In this document: positions 59,951 through 64,000 of the stretch, one piece after another | Position numbering within the stretch: position 1 is the stretch's first letter | Layout of the letters: each line of letters begins with the position of its first letter | Program-made: the position numbers and the translations under genes | Assembly (NCBI GenBank): GCA_022376925.1 | Contig: JAIOJX010000004.1 | Coordinates: 125,265,123 to 125,329,122 of the forward strand | DNA from: Tragulus kanchil | Taxonomy: Eukaryota; Chordata; Mammalia; Artiodactyla; Tragulidae | Direction of reading: 5' to 3' | DNA: 64,000 nucleotides | The notes under the pieces: generated by a model | Told to the model about the DNA's origin: nothing | The model's input: the letters and a program-made list of their open reading frames with translations, nothing else | The model's database searches: none

Positions 59951-61105
59951 TTTGGGCTTCCCTGGTGGCCCAGTGGGGAAGGACACCACCTTGCAGTGCA
60001 AGGGGTGCCGGTTCGATCCCTAGCCTGGGAAGATCCCACGTGGAGCAGAGCGGCTGGACCGATGTGTCCAATTACCAAGACGGAGCTCTGGAATACATGC
60101 GCCCAGTGCCAGTGCTCTGAGACAAGAGAGGCCACTGCGATGGGATCACAGTTTTTTTGTCTTTGTTGTTGTTTTAGTGTTGGCCTCTTTCATTGGTTTT
60201 ATATTTATTTATGTTGATCCATCTTTATTCTTTGGCCTGTGTGGGCCTCCCATTGCAGTGGCCTCCCTCGTTGTAGAGCACCGGCTCTGGGCACATGCCC
60301 TCCAGAGCACTGGCTCGTAATTGGACACATCCGTCCAGCCACTCTGCGGCACGTGGGATCCTCCCAGGCCAGGGATCGAACCGGTGCCCCTTGCCCCGCA
60401 AGGCGGGCTCTTTACCCACTGGACCACCAGGGAAGCACCCCCGTCTCACAGTTTTTTGTATTTTATCCATCATATCCCTTGGGGGAGGTAAGAAAGAATT
60501 TGAAGCATATTCCAAGAACTTTGCTTTCCTAGTTAGGAACTGATCTCAGGAGCCACTCCCTCAGAGCCTTATTTCCTGTTAATAGATGGAAATGCTTGCT
60601 GCTCATTAGCTATTGCTACAGCATGACCTACTACCCTCTCCTCCCCCAACTCCCCCCTCTCACTAGCTCCTCAGTATCGTACACATCAAAACTAAAATAA
60701 TTTATAATAATTTTCCGCATCATCTTCCTTACTCTTTCTTCTTCACTTACGAACTGAGTTGATAAAGTATTTATAGTATGTAATGAAAGCATGTTTTGTG
60801 ATTGCTACTCCATTCCTCGTCAGCAGGGGGAGCCTCCATTTAGCACATATCTGTAAATCCAAGTCTGGAAGCGAATGAACCACATGGGTGGCATTTCAAC
60901 TTACTAGGACAGGTCGCTTGGGAAGATACTAGGAGGCAACAATGCTTTCTTGTCGCTTGTCTATAAGCCACCATGGTTTACTCATCTACTCATTCATTTA
61001 TCAAACATTTATTTATTAAATGATTTTATGAATCAAGCTCTATGTCAGGTTCCAGGAATAAAGAAAGGAATCAAACAGTTCTAACCTTAAGAAGTGCACT
61101 TTTGG

Positions 61106-61385
61106 GCTTCCCTGGTGGTCCAGTGGGTAAGGACACCGCCTTGCAGTGCAAGGGGTGCCGGTTCGATCCCTAGCCTGGGAAGATCCCACGTGGAGCAGAG
61201 CGGCTGGACCGATGTGTCCAATTACCAAGACGGAGCTCTGGAATACATGCGCCCAGTGCCAGTGCTCTGAGACAAGAGAGGCCACTGCGATGGGAGGCCC
61301 ACACAGGCCAAAGAACAAACATAAATAAATAAAAGACCAACAGAAATGGCCACCAAAAAAAAATTTAAATAAAAACAAACAAACA
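61106..61385 (+). mobile_element. Long tRNA-derived SINE, first of a nested pair
   Basis: It has a full head and a short body ending in gaccaacagaaatggccacc and an A-rich tail. The left flank aagaagtgcacttttg (61090-61105) recurs only after the next SINE (61740-61755). The truncated copy at 59955-60145 comes from D21. Confidence 0.88.
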
Positions 61386-61738
61386 GGGGCTTCCCTGGTG
61401 GTCCAGTGGGTAAGGACACCGCCTTGCAGTGCAAGGGGCGCTGGTTCAATCCCTGGCCTGGGAAGATCCCACGTGGAGCAGAGTGGCTGGACCGATGTGT
61501 CCAATGACCGAGCCGGAGCTCTGGAGTGCACGCGCCCAGAGCCGGTGCTCTGCGACAACAGAGGCCACTGCGATGGGAGGCCCACACTGGCCAGAGAACA
61601 AAGATGGATGAAAATAGACAAATGAAAGACCAATAGAAGTGGCCCGCCTGCTCCCTTCCCTCCCCAACCTCCCCCCCAAAAAACCCAAAAACAATAAACT
61701 TTAAAAAAAAAAACCAAAAAACAAAAACAAAACAAAAA
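61386..61738 (+). mobile_element. Long tRNA-derived SINE, second of a nested pair
   Basis: It starts ggggcttccctggtggtcca directly in the A-rich tail of the first SINE, with a full body and long A/C tail. Repeated at 62529-62881 (D22). Confidence 0.9.
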
Positions 61739-61756
61739 AAAGAAGTGCACTTTTGA

Positions 61757-62117
61757 GAGGAGAGAGCCACATAAATATGTATAAAAACAAATATACACAA
61801 ATCATCTCATGCTTTGCCGACTCATAAAGTCAACTTCACATACTAAATACTTAAAGCACCAAATGCACTGGTAAGCACACAGCTGACGTTCAACAAATAT
61901 TTGTGAATGAATGACTGCTAGGTGGCACGTAAATGCAAAATAGAAACAGGAGTGTTTTCAAAGACTTGCAACTGGAAAGGTTAGTCAGTACATAGAGAAG
62001 CTCTGTCAATCTAAATCATGACAAAACTTTACTGAGATGACCGTGAAAGGATGGAATGTGTTTCAGGCATAAACCTAATGGAGACGGGAGGGCTGAAGGC
62101 AGGTCTGTGAGTTTAGG
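61757..62117. other. C7 intron, no gene seen
   Basis: A faint old repeat lies near 61860-61920. Repeated at 62900-63260. Confidence 0.5.
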
Positions 62118-62322
62118 GGCTCCCCTGGTGGCTCAGATGGTAAAGAATCTGCCTGCCATACAGGAGACCTGGGCTCATTCCCTGGGTGGGGAAGATCCCC
62201 TCGAGAAGGGAATGGCTCCCCACTCCAGTATTCTTGCCTGGAGAATTCCATGGACAGAGGAGCCTGGCAGGTTACTGCCCATAGAGTCACGAAGAGTTGG
62301 ACACGACTGAGAAACAAACACT
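62118..62322 (+). mobile_element. Bov-tA SINE, full length
   Basis: It has ggctcccctggtggctcaga, a B-box-like ggctcattccc, attcttgcctggagaattcc and gttggacacgactgagaaac. Repeated at 63261-63465. Confidence 0.92.
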
Positions 62323-63656
62323 TTCTGTTAATTAAGATGGGAAAATAGCAAGCCAGGAAAGGGCCCTGAGCCCAGTAGCTACAACCCAAAGGCGGAATAG
62401 GGAGAGTGATTCAGATGCAGAGCGTGATGAGACTTCCCCTCTCCATGCGTGAAGAAGCACAGTCTCAGAGGCCAGAGGGAAAGCGTCCAGTGAGAGACCA
62501 AAAAAATTTAAATAAAAACAAACAAACAGGGGCTTCCCTGGTGGTCCAGTGGGTAAGGACACCGCCTTGCAGTGCAAGGGGCGCTGGTTCAATCCCTGGC
62601 CTGGGAAGATCCCACGTGGAGCAGAGTGGCTGGACCGATGTGTCCAATGACCGAGCCGGAGCTCTGGAGTGCACGCGCCCAGAGCCGGTGCTCTGCGACA
62701 ACAGAGGCCACTGCGATGGGAGGCCCACACTGGCCAGAGAACAAAGATGGATGAAAATAGACAAATGAAAGACCAATAGAAGTGGCCCGCCTGCTCCCTT
62801 CCCTCCCCAACCTCCCCCCCAAAAAACCCAAAAACAATAAACTTTAAAAAAAAAAACCAAAAAACAAAAACAAAACAAAAAAAAGAAGTGCACTTTTGAG
62901 AGGAGAGAGCCACATAAATATGTATAAAAACAAATATACACAAATCATCTCATGCTTTGCCGACTCATAAAGTCAACTTCACATACTAAATACTTAAAGC
63001 ACCAAATGCACTGGTAAGCACACAGCTGACGTTCAACAAATATTTGTGAATGAATGACTGCTAGGTGGCACGTAAATGCAAAATAGAAACAGGAGTGTTT
63101 TCAAAGACTTGCAACTGGAAAGGTTAGTCAGTACATAGAGAAGCTCTGTCAATCTAAATCATGACAAAACTTTACTGAGATGACCGTGAAAGGATGGAAT
63201 GTGTTTCAGGCATAAACCTAATGGAGACGGGAGGGCTGAAGGCAGGTCTGTGAGTTTAGGGGCTCCCCTGGTGGCTCAGATGGTAAAGAATCTGCCTGCC
63301 ATACAGGAGACCTGGGCTCATTCCCTGGGTGGGGAAGATCCCCTCGAGAAGGGAATGGCTCCCCACTCCAGTATTCTTGCCTGGAGAATTCCATGGACAG
63401 AGGAGCCTGGCAGGTTACTGCCCATAGAGTCACGAAGAGTTGGACACGACTGAGAAACAAACACTTTCTGTTAATTAAGATGGGAAAATAGCAAGCCAGG
63501 AAAGGGCCCTGAGCCCAGTAGCTACAACCCAAAGGCGGAATAGGGAGAGTGATTCAGATGCAGAGCGTGATGAGACTTCCCCTCTCCATGCGTGAAGAAG
63601 CACAGTCTCAGAGGCCAGAGGGAAAGCGTCCAGTGAGAGAGGTGCAGCACACTGAC

Positions 63657-63880
<224 letters not shown>

Positions 63881-64000
63881 CTACACAGATAAAGATATCA
63901 CGGTCAGTCACCAGGACTTTAGCTGAGAAGAGTTTCCTTTTAGCATTTTGGCTCAACTCCGTTAAAATCAAAAGCAGCTCATCTTAGCCCCTCCTGTTTC

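Larger units (their letters stand above)
58995..61296 (+). repeat. 1.15-kb direct duplication D21 (58995-60145 / 60146-61296)
   Basis: The copies abut, with an offset of 1150. With D20, the block starting cacagttttttt occurs three times (57902, 58995, 60146). The junction cuts a plus-strand SINE. Confidence 0.95.
61353..63640 (+). repeat. 1.14-kb direct duplication D22 (61353-62497 / 62498-63640)
   Basis: The copies abut, with an offset of 1143. It doubles a plus-strand SINE and a Bov-tA SINE and ends 17 bases before the C7 EGF-like exon. Confidence 0.96.

Noticed and set aside
61040..61798. Long minus-strand open frame of 252 codons, and another of 238 codons at 31469-32185
   Set aside because: Both run through back-to-back SINEs. 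The composition and repeated phrases are SINE translation, not a protein.

Overview
This is nuclear DNA from a ruminant. It carries ruminant-specific Bov-tA/Bov-A SINEs, BovB (RTE) LINE fragments and a bovine-type L1 3' end. Older mammalian repeats are also present: L1M, MIR, a MaLR LTR, and an ERVL provirus remnant with an MLT2-like LTR. A long tRNA-derived SINE is unusually common. I recognise it as CHR-like but cannot place it in a named subfamily, so I do not assign a species.

The only cellular gene I can support is complement component C7, or a close paralogue, read on the minus strand. Its order of domains runs from the right edge leftwards: end of MACPF plus EGF-like segment (63657-63880), second thrombospondin type-1 repeat (57018-57189), first half of sushi domain 1 (about 51862-51950), sushi domain 2 (45714-45905), linker and start of the first FIM module (34777-34863), FIM1 (30829-31014), and FIM2 with the natural stop (26753-26934). 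The upstream exons would lie beyond base 64000. Much of the coding sequence is well conserved, but the locus as given cannot encode C7. There is a probable 5-bp deletion in the EGF-like segment, a CG instead of AG acceptor before sushi 1, no visible second half of sushi 1, frame breaks in FIM1, and a Cys-to-stop change in FIM2. I call it a pseudogene, or a C7 in which several sequence errors need ruling out.

The dominant structure of the window is something else. At 22 places a different stretch of about 1.07-1.19 kb is followed at once by a second, nearly identical direct copy. The copies ignore repeat, exon and intron borders. In many pairs the end of the first copy or the start of the second is eroded by small deletions and shortened homopolymers, over some 20-150 bases. 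Collapsing all pairs removes about 24.5 kb and leaves about 39.5 kb. Unmerged overlapping contig ends explain this better than any biological process, and it creates false duplicate exons and false duplicate mobile elements.

Layout: 0-5 kb MIR, BovB tail and unassigned sequence, with two duplications; 5-14.4 kb SINEs, an L1 ORF2 piece and the ERVL remnant on the plus strand (reverse transcriptase, RNase H, integrase, 3' LTR), with four duplications; 14.4-24 kb BovB, L1, Bov-tA, MIR and MaLR pieces and unassigned sequence; 24-26.4 kb an LTR-like block with a 50-bp minisatellite; 26.4-64 kb the C7 remnant, whose introns are packed with SINEs, BovB, L1 and LTR pieces. I found no tRNA, rRNA, CRISPR, operon or other system in this window.
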